Positions 11,999 through 13,139 of a stretch of 13,139 nt of DNA are shown here, in pieces. Within the stretch, counting starts at the first letter, position 1, and each line of letters starts with the position of its first letter. Position numbers and translations under genes: made by a program. The DNA is taken from NCBI GenBank assembly GCA_964605095.1, contig CAZSBS010000133.1, positions 1 to 13,139 on the forward strand, written 5' to 3'. Below the pieces are notes generated by a model. That model made no database searches, was not told where the DNA came from, and saw nothing but the letters and a program-made list of their open reading frames with translations. The DNA is from JAUWQU01 sp964605095. GTDB taxonomy: Bacteria > Planctomycetota > Phycisphaerae > SM23-33.

Positions 11999-13139
11999 AT
12001 GCATCATCTGTCTAGATCTGCCACCATCGCAATTGCCCTGCTTGGCTTCTTGCTGTTAACGGGGCCTGTTCGCGGCGACACCGACATCGAACCGGAAGTC
12101 CTGTGGACAGCCGGCAGCGCAAGCTGGTTTACCTCGGGTGCATGGTATCCTAATGCCCCAACTCCCACTGACGATGCCGCCGTCGACAACGGCGGGACGG
12201 TGCTCATCTCAGACGGCACGGCGGTAGCCGACGCGCTCATCCTGGGCTACCTCAACGGCAGCGGCGGCGCCGTTATATCCGGCGGGCACCTCCAACTCGA
12301 TGGAGTGATCCAACTCGGCTACGGTGATGGCCTCAGCGGAAGCTGCACCGTCTCGGGTGATGGGTACCTGTCCGCCGGCCACGTCCTGCTCGGGACGAGC
12401 GGAGGCGGGTACGGCACGTTTGTCCAGACCGGAGGAACTGTGGAGGCCTGGGGCACGGTGGGCCTCAAAGGCGGCCTGGGGACGACTTGCAGCTACAGCC
12501 TGGACGACGGCAGCCTGTCCGGGACATTGCTCGAGATCGGCGGAGTGAACAGGGGCATCTTTACGCAGAATGGCGGGACCAACACGTACACCTTCGCGGT
12601 GTTGATAGGCGCCCTGGACCAGAACGGCGAGAACGAGGGCATCTATGAATTGCACGGCGGCGATCTGACGGTGCAGGATCCGACCAGGCCCCGGAGTTCG
12701 GCGATTGTCGTCGGTTGGGTGACCGACGGGTCGATGATTCAGGACGGTGGTTCAGCGTACGTTGACGGCGTTCTCACCGTTGGGCGGTTCGACGGCGTGG
12801 AGGGCAGCTATGAGCTCCAGGACGGCAGCCTCCGGACGAACATTGAGAAGATCGGCGATGAGACTATAGGCTGGTTCACTCAGAGCGGCGGGATACACAT
12901 CGTGGATGACACGCTCTATGTCGGCTATGCGGGGCCAAGCGGTTCCAGCCTCGGGGGCCGGGGAACCTACAACATGAACGAAGGCAACCTGGCGGCCGGG
13001 GCCATACAGGTCGGTTATTACGGCCTTGGCGAGATGTACCACTACGGCGGGACGGTGATCGTGGACGGGCCGAGCGCACTGGGCGGCGCCGCGGACTCGG
13101 CCGGGCTGTACGTCCTGGATACCGGCGCACATCTGGAGG
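11999..13139 (+). CDS. secreted beta-strand-repeat protein, autotransporter-like, 3' partial
   Basis: The frame is open from ATG 11999 to the window end, giving 380 residues and no stop. Residues 1-26 form a signal peptide: a short basic start (MHHLSRS), a hydrophobic core (ATIAIALLGFLLL), and probable cleavage near PVRG. Next comes a Trp-rich segment (LWTAGSASWFTSGAWYPNAP, then DDAAVDNGGTVLI) that commonly opens planctomycete and verrucomicrobial surface proteins. From about residue 80 there are nine or ten imperfect repeats of 20-30 residues, alternating GxFxQxGG (YGTFVQTGG, RGIFTQNGG, IGWFTQSGG) with Y-L-DGSL types (YSLDDGSLSG, YELQDGSL, YNMNEGNL), each ending in a hydrophobic-G-Y/R turn. 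This pattern predicts a right-handed beta-helix. The missing C-terminus may hold a PEP-CTERM, dockerin or beta-barrel anchor; I cannot tell which. Promoter, leader and ribosome site all look strong, suggesting high expression. The role is probably surface or extracellular, possibly adhesion; the ligand is unknown. Confidence 0.85.
   Translation, partial: MHHLSRSATIAIALLGFLLLTGPVRGDTDIEPEVLWTAGSASWFTSGAWYPNAPTPTDDAAVDNGGTVLISDGTAVADALILGYLNGSGGAVISGGHLQLDGVIQLGYGDGLSGSCTVSGDGYLSAGHVLLGTSGGGYGTFVQTGGTVEAWGTVGLKGGLGTTCSYSLDDGSLSGTLLEIGGVNRGIFTQNGGTNTYTFAVLIGALDQNGENEGIYELHGGDLTVQDPTRPRSSAIVVGWVTDGSMIQDGGSAYVDGVLTVGRFDGVEGSYELQDGSLRTNIEKIGDETIGWFTQSGGIHIVDDTLYVGYAGPSGSSLGGRGTYNMNEGNLAAGAIQVGYYGLGEMYHYGGTVIVDGPSALGGAADSAGLYVLDTGAHLE

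Noticed and set aside
1..13139. CRISPR array, phage, toxin-antitoxin or defence island
   Set aside because: No regularly spaced direct repeats with unique spacers, no Cas, phage, toxin or nuclease families were seen; the regular repeats found are in-gene modules or short intergenic simple repeats.

Overview
The window is GC-rich bacterial DNA that best fits a planctomycete, probably a Phycisphaerae-like uncultured lineage. This is an inference from gene content: a DUF4159 protein with a terpenoid-cyclase-like N-terminus, Gfo/Idh/MocA oxidoreductase sequence, a secreted beta-strand-repeat protein with a W-rich start, long low-complexity tails, and untidy intergenic DNA full of short repeats. 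No rRNA, tRNA, CRISPR array, phage gene or insertion sequence was seen.

Layout. Positions 1-3770 are read on the plus strand: the 3' end of a Pro/Lys/Glu repeat protein, an oxidoreductase that has lost its interior, an intact fumarylacetoacetate-hydrolase-family enzyme, a frameshifted and probably internally deleted DUF4159 gene, and scpB of the SMC condensin. Positions 4045-11653 are read on the minus strand. In transcription order they hold gpsA, an LplT-like lysophospholipid transporter, an acyltransferase/ACP/acyl-ACP-synthetase fusion, an old-yellow-enzyme-family oxidoreductase, and a small stand-alone CBM48 protein ending in a clear intrinsic terminator. From 11838 the plus strand resumes with a good sigma70-type promoter, a hairpin leader, a near-perfect Shine-Dalgarno site and a secreted repeat protein that runs off the end of the window.

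How the genes work together. The clearest unit is membrane lipid metabolism. GpsA makes sn-glycerol-3-phosphate, the LplT-like carrier would flip lysophospholipid inward, and the fused Aas-like enzyme would re-acylate it. The transporter and Aas genes share a 4-base ATGA stop/start overlap, so they are probably translationally coupled. The remaining genes look like independent units.

The gaps carry a dispersed repeat built on GGTTCCCGG (three gaps), a five-unit GCATTTR heptad array, and a nested inverted repeat directly after the scpB stop codon. Two genes in the first 2.8 kb keep both family termini but lack the middle, which points to local gene decay or an assembly problem. I see no clear new defence or mobile system. 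The best candidates for novelty are the PlsC-ACP-AMP ligase fusion coupled to a transporter, and the intergenic repeat families.
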